Shown here one piece after another: positions 21,913 to 33,442 of a stretch of DNA of 64,000 bases. Both the position numbers and the translations under genes were made by a program. The DNA is from Rhodocollybia butyracea. Lineage: Eukaryota > Basidiomycota > Agaricomycetes > Agaricales > Omphalotaceae. Within the stretch, counting starts at the first letter, position 1, and the number at the start of each line of letters is the position of its first letter. The notes under the pieces were generated by a model that was not told where the DNA came from, did not search any database, and saw only the letters and a list, made by a program, of their open reading frames with translations. The stretch spans positions 372,001 to 436,000 of the forward strand of contig JADNRY010000023.1 of the NCBI GenBank assembly GCA_015501585.1. Reading direction: 5' to 3'.

Positions 21913-22977
21913 CACAGGGGGCAAGGACCGTGGCAGTTGATTTGCAACTGCATTTAACGCAGTTGAAAGGTGTTGCCCCAGGCAGTTGCCGGCAAAGCAA
22001 TAACCGTTGAATTCTTTTGATGTCCCTCATAATATAAATTAGGTTAGGCCCTTGCACATGCCCATCTCGGCATCATAGCCGGTGTCTGTAACAATGTCTC
22101 CCGCTCATGCGCTTGCGCTTATCCTGCTGCCGTCGTTCCTCGAGGACAGCTGGGGGTCATTTTATATATGCTTATGCGGTTGAATTTTGTCTGCTGCTCT
22201 CATTCTTCCTGCCTTGTAAATGAATCTAGTAATTAATTTATACTTCGTTGCTGACTTTGTTTGAGAAATGTATATGTTCATTTCTTCTATGCTTAAAATC
22301 TTCACCTGTGATGTTGTTGCACTCATAATATGGCTCATACTACTGCTACTATAATCCTTTCACATCAATGGTGCCAAGATGGTGCCTTGAACATAGGATC
22401 TCCCTCAAACATGTCACGGGCCAGGACTAGCAAGAGAGCTGGAAGGGGTTGGAAGGGAGTCCCACACCAGGTCCCACACCATATTACTTACTATACTCCT
22501 GCCATACATAGGACCATAACATGCATGTAATGAGTCTTCCCCATTCTCTAATATGAATGCCTTTTGGCAGAATTCCAGTAGAGACCACACTTTCAAAGGT
22601 AGTAGTACTGTAGGCATCAAAGGACTCTTAGCTATAAATTCCTTTCAGACAATGTATCCTCAAGTCCCTCAGTTGTTGTCATCCTCTAATTGATAGTATG
22701 ATACTTGTTTGATACTCGTGTTCCGATGCCTGACAGTGCAGCTTGACAATGTTAACTGTTGATTCCTACAAATGACTCTCTGTCTCCTGAGACACACCAG
22801 CAGTCCACAAGGAGAAGTGTACCTCAGAAACGCTAAGATCATATTGAAGGAGTGCCTATGGGCGCTCCATATTGGAGTTTACATTACGACAACAACTCAA
22901 TTCAAGAACCGGTTATATACTTTGCCAGCAACTGCCTGGGGCAACACCTTTCAACTGCCACGGTCCCTGCCGCTGTG
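21913..22977. mobile_element. CACTA-like MITE, 1,065 bp
   Basis: The inverted ends start CACAGGGGGCAAGGACCGTG on the left and, inverted, CACAGCGGCAGGGACCGTGG on the right, continuing about 75 bp. The left arm has an extra 25 bp or so between GGCAGTTG and AAAGGTGTTG. A 3 bp duplication, TCA (21910-21912 and 22978-22980), flanks it. CAC-starting ends with a 3 bp duplication suit the CACTA superfamily. No transposase is encoded. Confidence 0.65.
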
Positions 22978-22980
22978 TCA

Positions 22981-24990
22981 ACACTCGATATCAGCGCTCA
23001 TCCTCCGATCTCCAACTGGAGTGCTCAAAATCGATATGGGGATGATACATGATAATAGACCAATGGACTTGCTTGACCTTGTGGAATACCTGAGAGTTTG
23101 TCTTGTATTTTTTTCATTCCGATGTGCAGTAAGATCCTTTCGTGGATGCAGTAGCTTCCCATGGTAGTGGACTCAACAGCTGGAGCTGTGAAGAATTCTC
23201 GGTAAGTTGACCGAAGACAAGCCCAAGGCTTACACCTTTGGATACACATCGACCTGTTGTAGTAAAATGAAGAAGTCGTTGTCTGATCAGATCACTCTGG
23301 TCTAATAGCAGTGAAGCCCTAGCAAACGCGCAGGGGAAAGTCATATTGTACGCTGGTTTAAATACACTAGGTACGGTGAGAGGTCTAAACTGGGGTGAAC
23401 TTAGAAATGGCTTACACAACCACACCAAACACACACACAACTTATTACTCAGTTTGGGTTTTTAGTGCAGCCAAATAATATTTATTTAAAACTTCAATCT
23501 ATTCAAGTGCTTCCTTGCTACACTGAGTGCCTTCCCTTTCAAAGTACAGACTTATTTAAGCTGATCCCCAAGCTCTGAGCTGTCAAACAAATACTATTCC
23601 TAAGTCCCATGGTAAAATCACAAATTAACACAAGTCACAACTGACCAGAGGGTGTCCCTATAACTCAGACAGAGCTCTGACTGCAGCCTAACTGTGGTTT
23701 GAAAATAATAATCAAAGTCCTGTCTAAGTCTTTGTCTTAACTTCTCTGCACTCAGTTCACACTGAATCTCTTTCTGTCTCTTTACTCAAGTTCAATTGCT
23801 TGTCAATTTCTCTCTGTAAATCCCAGTCTTTATATCAATTCAATCTTTTAGTAGTAGCCTGATAAGGAGCTGCTACACCTGGTGGGGGTAAGAAAGAATG
23901 CTTTTCTCTTCATTTCCTTGACTTTTTTATATGCCTGGGTACTTGAAATTTTCTTAATTAAGGTACCATGGGTTGGTAAGACTCTCTTGGCTTGCCAAGA
24001 GCCAAGAAGATAAATCTCATGTTGCCCTTGTTAGCCATAACTGAGCTTATAAGTGTTCTCCTGGTTCCTACACTGTCCCCAGGGCTCTATATCATTATCT
24101 CATGGGTCCTCTACCCATATTACACCTTTTCTACATCTTTTATTTAATAAGTAACAGAGGGGAGGGAAGAACGATGCATTCCCGATGAGTGGTTCGACTT
24201 TGATGCGCTTTAAGCGCTGGGCGGTCCGTCCGTCCCGCGGTTCAAGTTTGCGGCGTCGTTCCGTATCTCCCCTTTTCTCTTCTCCTCCCGGGTCCTACCG
24301 GGTACTTGTATACATGTGGACCGTCCCGTAGGTCGGTCCGAATGAATTTTATTATAGGCATGTCGCTAGGACGCGCCCCGCCTTTCTTTTACTGCCGGCG
24401 CCGGGCCACTTTGATCCCCGGCGCCTAATTCATCACTAATCGTCTAGTTTCTCTCTGTGGTTCGTTCCAGGGAACCAGTGCTTCGATTCTCTTACTTTAA
24501 ACGGATATGGGTTCGCATTATGCTTGCCCTCATTCGTCTCTCTTCATCTATTTTAATCCTGTCTTGTATATCCCTGTATAGGACTTTTTGTAGTAGGTAG
24601 TATTAATTGAATAGACTTTAGATCTGGCAAGCCTAAATCAATCTAGGTAAATCAATTTGATTGATTTTGAGTTTGTGGGTCAACGATGCATCCTTGCACA
24701 GTAATGTAGCCTCTTAAAACATAGTGTATCTCCCTTCAAATGGGTTTCTACATACTAGACTTGCGAGTGTGGGCCATCGCGCAAAGCACGTGGCAGGTAC
24801 GAGTCCTGTACTCAAAAGAGATTATAAAAAAAATAAAGTAATTTGAGCTTACATTGGAGAATGTGCTGGATAAGCTTCTCGGAAGTTTAACATCCTTCAG
24901 GCCAAAAAAGAAAACCATGTATTCCATGGATATTGACAAATACCACAAGTCATTTGAGTAAGATAACAATCAAATTATCGAGTCAGAAGC
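22981..24990. other. Unassigned; AT-rich LTR-like block and a GC-rich block
   Basis: Positions 23420-24115 are AT-rich with promoter-like and pyrimidine-rich sequence and may be an old LTR, but I found no matching ends or duplication. Positions 24180-24440 are GC-rich and contain a 9 bp stem (GGCGCCGGG, loop CCACTTTGAT, CCCGGCGCC) near 24399-24427. On the minus strand at 24969-24755 a GTAAGC…GTACAG pair would join SSTFSN to DSYLPRALRDG, which could be a gene relic. Nothing is firm. Confidence 0.35.
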
Positions 24991-27004
24991 CGCGCGTGAA
25001 GGAAACAGTTCTGATATACTATCTGTTCATTTTAAAGATGGCACATGTGAGGAGGTGACATTGCGAAGGTGGATAGATATTGGATGCTTGACAAGCGTTG
25101 AGAGAAGGCATGGATGCAGATGTTAGAATGGTGTCTGTTGGTACTGGATTGTGTCAGACAGTTGTCGAGAGAAAAAGGATGAAATATCTACTCACAGACA
25201 AGATGTGAGTGTAAATGTTGAGTCGAACCTGAAAGCCAAGAGGTTTCCAAAGGTACAGACAGAACGAGACTGTAACACTGCAATTTTGAGGTACTGTTGG
25301 CCAGCGCTATCGGACCTTCTCAGACACCATCCTAACATGCCCACTAAATGCATGTAGAAAGAACGTAGCAAGCTATGTCAACGAGACTAGTGGAGCTGGA
25401 TGATACAACAGCCTTTGTGAAAGGCCAGCCGACGAGTTGAGAATTTTGATTCTGACGGCAGATACATCCCATCGTGAAATCATCGAGAGCCTGGCTCAGC
25501 TGCTCAGCAACCTCCAGAGGCATGAAAGCCCATCCATATTCCATCTGCTAATCCTCCTGCCCTTTCAACACCATCCTGGAGTGTCCCAAATCTCCAAATC
25601 AACCTGTGACCTGCTCATGGCGATGCAGTCGTGAGGAATGTGATCCAAAAGATGAGACATGACTTGCTAAGCAGGTACTACATTGTAAATGAACATGGCG
25701 GTTAAGGTCCTGACCAGTGATTGGAAGGAAAGGGCAGAGAAGAAAAATAGAGGGAAAGGAAGGCAATGAAAGTCAAGAGATGGTTGAGCTTTGGGCGTGT
25801 CCATAAATGATGCCAAATCGACATAAGCTGGTAGAGTTTGGGAAGTTACTAAGAGGATGTTGAGATGTTCTCCTGCTTTTTCAAGTGCCAAGAAAGGCCA
25901 AGAAGGGCGTAGGGGTAAAATCCAGTTGTGACATACAATCTGGATGCTTCAATAATGCCGTGTGCTGGAAAAGCACTGCAGCCTGTCCATGGTTGATCTC
26001 TGGATTTGATTGGGTCCTGTGTTGGCTGAGGGTTGGAGCAATCCCGCAAGGCTTGAAGCTTGAACAATGAAGGACGGAAGAACTTAAGAAGATCTTAAGA
26101 AATAAGCACGCTGTAAACAGAGTTGTCGATCTGAACATCTATCAGGAACACACATATTGTTATTGTTGCGATTAGCCAGAAAGATGGTTGAGTGACCTAG
26201 TTGCGTGAAACAAACGAGAAAAGAGAAGGGAGGACGATGAGCAACCAACATCACATGGCCAACGCTTTGACATCCTAAATATATCAAAACTAAATCTCCT
26301 TATTAGGTCAACCTGATTTGGACGAGATCAGGCTCAATTCGGACAAATTCTCACGCCGAAACCCGCCATAAGGACGAGCCTTCATTACATTCAGGACTCG
26401 TAATACCTGAAGTGGACCTTCAAAGTGTCTAATACATAACGTACCCTAGGTAGTGACGTGACGTGTTTCACGGGGTCTTTTAAATGATGACATTTCGCTT
26501 GAATTTTGGCATACAGCGTAATTTGGCGTGCCAACGGGGAAACATACGGGCAAACATATGGAGAAATATATCATAAAACATAGGGTAAAACACACAAACT
26601 CCACAGGAGAAATCTCGGTAGGATAAATTTTGGTGAGCAAACCAATTGCTTGACTGACATCAATATTCCCAACAGGACCATGCCATCTTCCTTCGCTCCT
26701 CCTTCAGCCAATCAGGAACAGAAATATAGCACAGTACTTGCTCCCCAAAAGAGGTCTTCAGGTCCTATTCACGGATAAAGAAATTAGGTAAGAGAATAAA
26801 AGAAAAATAATGGCGAGGTGTTTGGAAAACGGGCGTGACGCGTGACTGACGAACTGCTTGTATTACTACGGTAAATTAAGTAAGTTGGGCACAAGAATAT
26901 TCCATGCAAGGCTATTGCTGAGTCGTGCCACGTGGTCTGGGTCAGATGCCAAAGTCAAGTACAAATAAGGATCCTCCTTGAAAAGGAAGATGGTCGGGGA
27001 GGGT
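24991..27004. other. No gene supported
   Basis: Scattered ORFs under 90 codons on both strands are mutually overlapping and lack motifs. On the minus strand at about 26790-26600, two frames one base apart read EQVLCYISVPDWLKEERRK and NIDVSQAIGLLTKIYPTE, which looks like a decayed coding piece of unknown origin. There are no repeats with clear ends. Confidence 0.35.
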
Positions 27005-27316
27005 AAGCCTTCAATCATGAAAAATTACAGCCTAAATGCTGACATGATTGGCATTGGTTCCTAGAGCGAGAAAACAATCAGGACACAGTACTTACAAGGT
27101 TCAAGAAAAATGGAACACAAACATGTCACAGAGGTACCCCTACTTATAGGAGGTACTTGTTGGGATTTTGCTTCAGAACTTGGAGTCATAGCAGAAAGTG
27201 TGGTTGGGATATAATGATTGACACTCCCCAGGTTGTCATTAGAGGCATGTTCCTTTCAAAAAGAAAGATGTCACAGATAGTCAAACAAATTAGAAACAGG
27301 ATTACACACTTTCTAA
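27005..27316. repeat. Left flank of module copy 2
   Basis: Homologous to 9177-9628 but lacking the solo LTR found there, so it preserves the empty target (AGAGGTACCCCTACTTATAGG). It leads directly into the minisatellite. Confidence 0.75.
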
Positions 27317-28757
27317 AAGTTGGTAATGGTCAAACAGCACATCAGTGTCTCTTAAGAAAGTGAGAAAAATTAATTTACCCACCATCTGAAAAGTGAACAT
27401 ACATCAGTGTCTGTTGAGAAAGTGAGAAAACGGAATTTACACACCAGCTGAAGAGTGAAAAAGGCAAAACATTATGCCAGCGTCTCTTGAGAAAGTAAAA
27501 AAATGTAATTTGTGCACCTTCTAAAAAGTAAAACAGCACATCAGTGTCTCTTAAGAAAGTCAGAAAATGGAATTTATGCACATCCTAAAGAGTAAAAATT
27601 ACCAAACAGCATATTAGTATCTCTTGAGGAAGTGAGAAAATGGAATTACCCACAATCTAAAAGTGAAAATGGCCCAACAGCACATCAATGTCTCTTGAAA
27701 AGTGAGGAAATGGAATTTATGAACCTCCTACAGAGCAAAAATGGCAAAACAGCTCATCAATGTCTCTTGAGAAAATGGAATTTATGCACCTTCTGAAAAG
27801 TGAAAATGGTGAAACAAGACATCGGTGTCCCTTCAGAAAGTGAGAAAATGAAATTTACACACCGCCTAAGAAAATGGCCCAACAGCACATCAGTGTCTCT
27901 TGAGAAAGTGAGAAAATGGAATTTATGCACCTGCTAACAAATGAAAATGGCCCAACAGCATATCAGTGTCTTTTGAGAACGTGAGAAAATGGAATTTATG
28001 CACCTCCTAAAGAGTGAAAATGACCCAATCAGACCTTAGTGCCCCTTGTGAAGGTGAGAAAATGGAAGTTTCACACCTTCTAAAGGGTGAAAATGGGCAA
28101 ACAGCACATCAGTGTTCCTGGAGAAAATGACTCAGAAAATGGAATTGACCCACAATCTAAAGAGTGAAAATGGCCAAACAGCACATCAGTGACTCTTGAG
28201 AAAGTGAGAAATAGAATTTGCACACCTCCTAAAGAGTGAAAATGGTCAAATAGTACATCAGTGTCCCCCAAGACAGCGAGAAAATGAACTTTGCACCTTC
28301 TAGGGGTGAAAATGGCCAAACAAGACATCAGTGTCTCTGGAGAAAGTGAGAAAAAGAAATTTACGCACCAGCTGAAGAGTGAAAATGGCCCAACAGTACA
28401 TCAATGTCTCTTAAGTGTGAAATTGGAATTCACACACCAGCTGAAGAGTGAAAATGGCCCAACAGCACATCAGTGATTCTTGAGAGTGTAAGAAAAGGGG
28501 AATTACACACTTGCTAATAAAACAAAATGAAAATGGCAAGAAAATGGCCAAACAGGACATCAGTGTCCCTTGTGAAAATGAGAAAATAAAAGTTACGCAC
28601 TTCCTGAAAAGTGCAAATGGCCAAACAATACATCAGTGTCTCTTGAGAAAGTGAGAAAATGGAAGTTACACACTCGCTGAAAAGTGAAAATGGCCAAACA
28701 GCACATCAGTGTGTTGAGAAAGTGACAAATGGATTTTACACACAGTCTAAAAAGTAT
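27317..28757. repeat. 73 bp minisatellite, about 19-20 units (copy 2)
   Basis: The same unit as 9629-11513 but more diverged: CAGTGTCTCTTGAGAAAGTG followed by AGAAAATGGAATTTAYGCAC, with many truncated units. It ends at CACAGTCTAAAAAGTATGAG, seven bases before the stop codon of the intact ubiquitin-like gene (minus strand), so it is immediately 3' of that gene and may be part of its 3' UTR. Confidence 0.9.
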
Positions 28758-28763
28758 GAGTTC

Positions 28764-30258
28764 TCAATCATTTGTTAGCTTATAACACTGTTGTGTACAT
28801 GCCTGTTGTCTGATTTGGTATATCTGGATAAGGTCAAGGAGATTGCTTTCTGACAGATCACTCCCAGAGCTTGAATTACGCTGCTCCATTTTTGGATTTG
28901 TTTTGCTGTCTCTCCTGTCAGCATTACTGATCTGAAACCGCCCAGGACAGCGCATACTGTCACTCATTATACATCAGCATCGTAGAGATATAAATAGATA
29001 CCCACCAGTTGATCCAACCATTGTTCTCTTCCTTACCGTCGTTCCATGCCTGACACTGTGGTCGTGGACATCTGTATTGGTCAGTTTCATCAATGGATGG
29101 ATAGGACTGTTCAAAAACTGCAGTCATGATGATCCTCGCGCCTGCTTGGACTCCCCCCCATCTTTCCAACTGGGAAATGCCTCTTCCATCTTCAATATAA
29201 AACTCATACGCTTCCCGGTTTATAAAACCACGCAACACTTCATCCCTATTGGTGTCTTCAAAGTAACTTGCCAGCACACGCATGAATTGCTGGTGATGTG
29301 TCAACATAGTACGTGAATGACAACTCTGTCTGTTGAGCGGGAACTGACCTTATGCGACTGACATTGCTCCACCAATACTTTGTACTCACGACCTGTCGCA
29401 TCCCTTACAAAGACTGTATCCTGTTGCATAGAGATGGGAAAGCGTCCCTGGTTGTCAAATAACACTTGCACCATTGTTTCCATTTGCATTTGGGATGGTA
29501 GCTGATAATCCCATTGGTTGGTAGAACATGTAGGTAAAGCATCGACTCACGAAGTAGTCCTGTAAATGTTCGTCTATCTCTGTTATGCACTCCACGATTG
29601 CTTGCTTAATGTCTCCGCTACGAAGGAAGCTCTTGACATGCAGCCGCTTTAATCGGTCCAAAATTCTGTCCAGCTTCCTGGATGTACAGTCAAATTTAAA
29701 CATGTTTGAACAGTTTTGAGGGAGTAATGTACCGAGCCAATTCGTTTCTTCGTTGCAGTATGCTAGGTGTGCCAGGCGACGCTGAGGAAATGGCTCCGTC
29801 TAAACGGCGAAGACGTTGTGTTAGGCGGACAGCGTCTTCTCTATTCTTGCTCCTTGTCTGCCAGAATGGTAGATCATGCGAGGAAGATATTTCGTAAGAA
29901 TAAAGCGACTCACCTTAATGCTATCCAACATGACCAGCAAGGTGTCGATGGATGCCTTCAGAGGCGTGCCAGCGATAGGAACTGCCGCAGTGATTGGACC
30001 GATAAAGGTAAGACCTTGGTGCACGACATTCAAGTTGGATCTATCCGTGACAGCATTGTGCTGGGAGGTCAAGGTCAACAGAGGATCAGGAAGAATTGAT
30101 TGTTCATTCACTGTAAGTGGACCTTGAATCATCGAGCCAGGTGCAACTGTCTTAATAGTAGTAGCGATGCTTGCCACGATGGAGTATTTTGGTATACTGT
30201 CACGATTAGACTTCTTCCAGAGGCCCATAGCGCTGAGTTTGTCCTTGATAGTATCCAT
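28764..30258 (-). CDS. Intact helical-bundle / ubiquitin-like / C4 zinc-ribbon protein, 408 aa
   Basis: Six exons on the minus strand: 30258-29914, 29857-29733, 29677-29551, 29501-29349, 29289-29006 and 28956-28764. All junctions are GT-AG, the introns are 49-59 bp, and the total is exactly 409 codons with the stop. Residues 75-200 form a predicted helical region with AAVPIAGTPLKASIDTLLVM, a pattern seen in N-terminal bundles of Agaricomycete STAND-like and MLKL-like proteins. Residues 205-312 match the fungal ubiquitin-like domain (VFVRDATGREYKVLVEQCQS …). A zinc ribbon has C324, C329, C345 and C348 (CPRPQC…CMRC), followed by a polar tail. The family is known only as predicted proteins, and the activity is unknown. 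The start was chosen because the ATG is conserved in the paralogues. It is the only unbroken copy of five in the window. Confidence 0.85.
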
Positions 30259-30261
30259 TAC

Positions 30262-32040
30262 AAAGACAGGGAAAGTGACGGATGGTCAAGATGGGAGTGC
30301 GTAAGGAAGCAGGAATAGGTAGCAAGACAGCCTCATGGAGCCCACGAGGACTTGTCGTGACTGGACCGAATCGTCGTCCGGGGAAATAGCAGCTCTTCCG
30401 AGAGTATGGCGCACTCTCACTCATTTCGTACAACACGACATCGCTCAGGCAAGGAGATTTCCAGATAACTCCTGAAGGCCTGGTCTCATTGTTTGCTCGC
30501 TCACGTAAGTACATCCAAAGGGTCCGCATACCACCATCGAGTGAGACAACAGAGCTTGGATAAATTATCAAGTGCTACAGAGAGGGAATTTCCTCTTGTG
30601 TATCGAGCCTCCGGCAGTAGAACACCAGAGATGTTTGCGATAAACCATGCATCAGCACGCAAGTCCGAATAACGATGCAATCTGTCTTGACATATACTTA
30701 TGATATAAGAGTGTGTTCTACACGAGGACTCTAACACGGTTACATATGTTCGAAAACAGCCTCGTCAAGGGTCCTTATAGATCCATCTTGTTCATACAGT
30801 GATTGAAAGCTATATCAGACCAGTGAGTCCTGATTAAATGTCAATGTTCGAGCGAAAAAGACTCCGGACACGCACAGAACGCCACTGAAGCCATACGGTT
30901 GGTACCATCAGAAAAAACAACAGGCAAAACGTTTTCAGGTGGCGTATCGATATTCATGCGTAGCTCCTGAATGCTACATCAACTTCCCGTACATTAGTTC
31001 TGTGAATCCTTCCACCAATCCCAGTAGAACCTGTGAGGAGTGAGGAGTGAGAGACGCCAGATTTGATCGCGGTGCAGGCGTATGATGCATTAACAACCAA
31101 AAACCTGGATCGTCTGGATCTTGTCATCGTGGTCGGTATGAAGAGGTCCAGGTCTAGACGTGCCAGCAGCAGCAACCGGAGTTGGTCATAACATAGTATT
31201 GATATATGGAGAGTGACGAGTTGGCAATGCAAAGAGCTCGAGGAAAGGGTGCCGTATATGTATCACACTAAGCATCAACGCAATGGAAATCCTCGCGTAT
31301 GCATCATCTGCCGTGCACCCTTGAGATCACAAGAGAGGGGACGTGAGCATGGAGCGTATTTGTTGGAAGGCCGAGAAAGCGGATACGTGGGGGTATTGAC
31401 AAGGATAATTTGTCCTCTGTGCGCGCGAAGCGCTATTGTTGTTGGGGGCGATGGATATAGAAAAGCAGATGAGCGGGTGTGATACTAACCGGACCTTGAG
31501 TTTGTTGATGCGGAGATGGAGTAGAGGAGAGGATGCCGAATGCTTTGAATCCGTTGCTGTAGCCCCTCTAGGCCAATCGCAGAGGAAAAAGCACAGTCAA
31601 AATCATAGAACTTGAGCGATTCCATTATTGTATAAGATAGGCTGGACTGGTAAACGTGTAGACCTCGAAGCATAGTAGGGAATGAAACGACGGAGAACTG
31701 GGTCCGAGGTGAGTGTCCTAGATATTAAAAAAATCAGGCAACAATGTAAGTAGTGATCTAGTGATGACCGATAGCGGTGACGCACCAAAAAGACCAAACG
31801 TACACTGTGACTCCTTCCTATTTGTGCTTCCTACGACGACGAGAAAGACTGGATGGAGGGAAACCGGAAGGAAAGACACCAGCATATCCCGGCCCTCTGC
31901 CGTTCCTCATGTGACCTGTTCCGAACGACGGTAGTCATTCTCTACACTCCACTCTGACAACACTTCACTATATACATTGGACTTGGCGCACTGGCTCATG
32001 TACACTGCAATCTCACTCAACTGAACGCTACAACCTCCAG
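30262..32040. repeat. Conserved noncoding block, module copy 2
   Basis: It aligns in patches with 16055-17765, 42362-44060 and 62630-64000. It separates the ubiquitin-like gene (leftward) from gene Y (rightward) and so is a candidate two-way promoter region. The minus-strand ORF 30571-30206 runs into the gene's first exon in another frame and is probably 5' leader. Confidence 0.6.
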
Positions 32041-32634
32041 AATCAAATGACGGTTCAGCTAGCCTCTTCCTGTCACCCTCCAAGTACGTTCACTACCACT
32101 CTCGGTTCTCTTCGACGTAACTTTGCCATTCCTTCCACTGTTCTCGATGATCTCCTTTGTCCCGTAAACTCGAGCTCATCGCTCTTCCCCCGGTTCTTTT
32201 ATAAATATGCGGGATTGCAGATTGCAGTAGCAAAGGAGTTGGCGAGATTATGGAAGATATCCCTCACAGATGAGTAGACGTCGAGCTTGCGATCGGACTT
32301 GGCCATGTCGTGGGGCTTTGCATAATCTTTCCGTTCCCTTCTCTTTATTAATTTTTATTTAGCTCTCTCTCCGCCATTGCTTTGTCGCATGCTTCAGCAC
32401 CATTTTCAACAGTTTGTTCAAAAACTTCCAATCCTCCTCCCCTACAATCTTCCCCAATTTCTCTATATCTATTCGCCTTTTGCTGCAAACATTCTTCGAG
32501 ACACGTCATAGTGAGCCCTGGTTATCAGATGACTGCATGAAAGATCGCGGCCTCGCACTTTGTTTATTCCAGCTGTGGTCACGCACCACACATCTTACCT
32601 AGAGTCTTCTTGCACAAACCGTTATCGTTATCTT

Positions 32635-32651
32635 TGTTAGAATAAGTGCAC
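32635..32651 (+). repeat. 17 bp patch identical to the tip of the 3471-3548 palindrome
   Basis: TGTTAGAATAAGTGCAC occupies the place where gene Y copy 3 has CCAGACCAAA (44600-44609); both are followed by TATACTTCCTTG. With the local TATAC the match to the palindrome arm is 22 bp. It may be filler DNA or a footprint left by an element with that terminus. Confidence 0.7.
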
Positions 32652-32849
32652 TATACTTCCTTGGGTTCATATCATTAACCTCATTTCATTATTCAGCTAT
32701 GTTCGCCACCCCCCAGCCTTCTTCGTTGCTGTTCCCACATTCAATGTTGTCTTATCCCCTGGTGCCACCATCAAGTTTATCGGTTTCGTTTGTATTTTTG
32801 GTGCAGGCTTTCTAGACCTTATTTACCCACAGTTGCTCATGCTGTCGAT

Positions 32850-33102
32850 TATAACGCGCCCTATGGGCAAAGTCCTTAAGAACACCGGTGAACACGACAA
32901 ATAGGATACTATTGTGTGTATGACGGTGTAAAAGACTAACTAGACTCTTAAGTAATCGTACGATACTTATAGTAACGGATTTATTATATAATTAATAATA
33001 AATAGAATGATAAGATAGACCGTTTGGTCTATCGGCGGCGTCTAGGATGACCGTATCGCCGGATACGGTCAGTGGTGATTATGGAGAGGCGGAGGCGTTA
33101 CA
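32850..33102 (-). repeat. 3' LTR of the gypsy-like gag-only element
   Basis: 253 bp. It is preceded on the minus strand by the polypurine tract and begins TGTAACGCCTCCGCC. Its outer end, TATAACGC on the plus strand, is an imperfect inverse of its inner GCGTTACA. Confidence 0.95.
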
Positions 33103-33114
33103 CCCTCCCCCACC
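33103..33114 (-). promoter_or_regulatory. Polypurine tract
   Basis: GGTGGGGGAGGG on the minus strand, directly against the 3' LTR, is the expected plus-strand primer for reverse transcription. Its presence supports replication competence in trans. Confidence 0.85.
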
Positions 33115-33442
33115 AGATTAACATCAGGGATGTGAATCGAAAATGGTAATGACATCATCACCATCCAAACCATTTTTAATTTGGTTTAACATAGAATGAT
33201 CCCGTATCAAGTACGGGATTAATTGATGCGGCGCATCAGATTTTCGGACTTGTCCAAATCAAACAATAGTGGGGCGTACCACTAGAGCATGATTTGATTC
33301 GGAAATGTCCGAATGTTCAACGCGCAGACTCGGAAGTTTCCGAGTATTGCTTAATGAGGATTCTCAGTGAGAATCCGGGCTGAGGATATGTAGTTATGCC
33401 CAGGTAAGGCATATTACCTGGGCGTCGGAATAAACCAATAAA

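Noticed and set aside
23420..24115. Possible solo LTR
   Set aside because: The composition is LTR-like, but I could not find paired TG…CA ends with a matching target duplication.
30206..30571. 121-codon minus-strand ORF upstream of the intact ubiquitin-like gene as an extra exon
   Set aside because: It overlaps exon 1 in a different frame and is not conserved as a frame in copies 1 and 3; more likely 5' leader.
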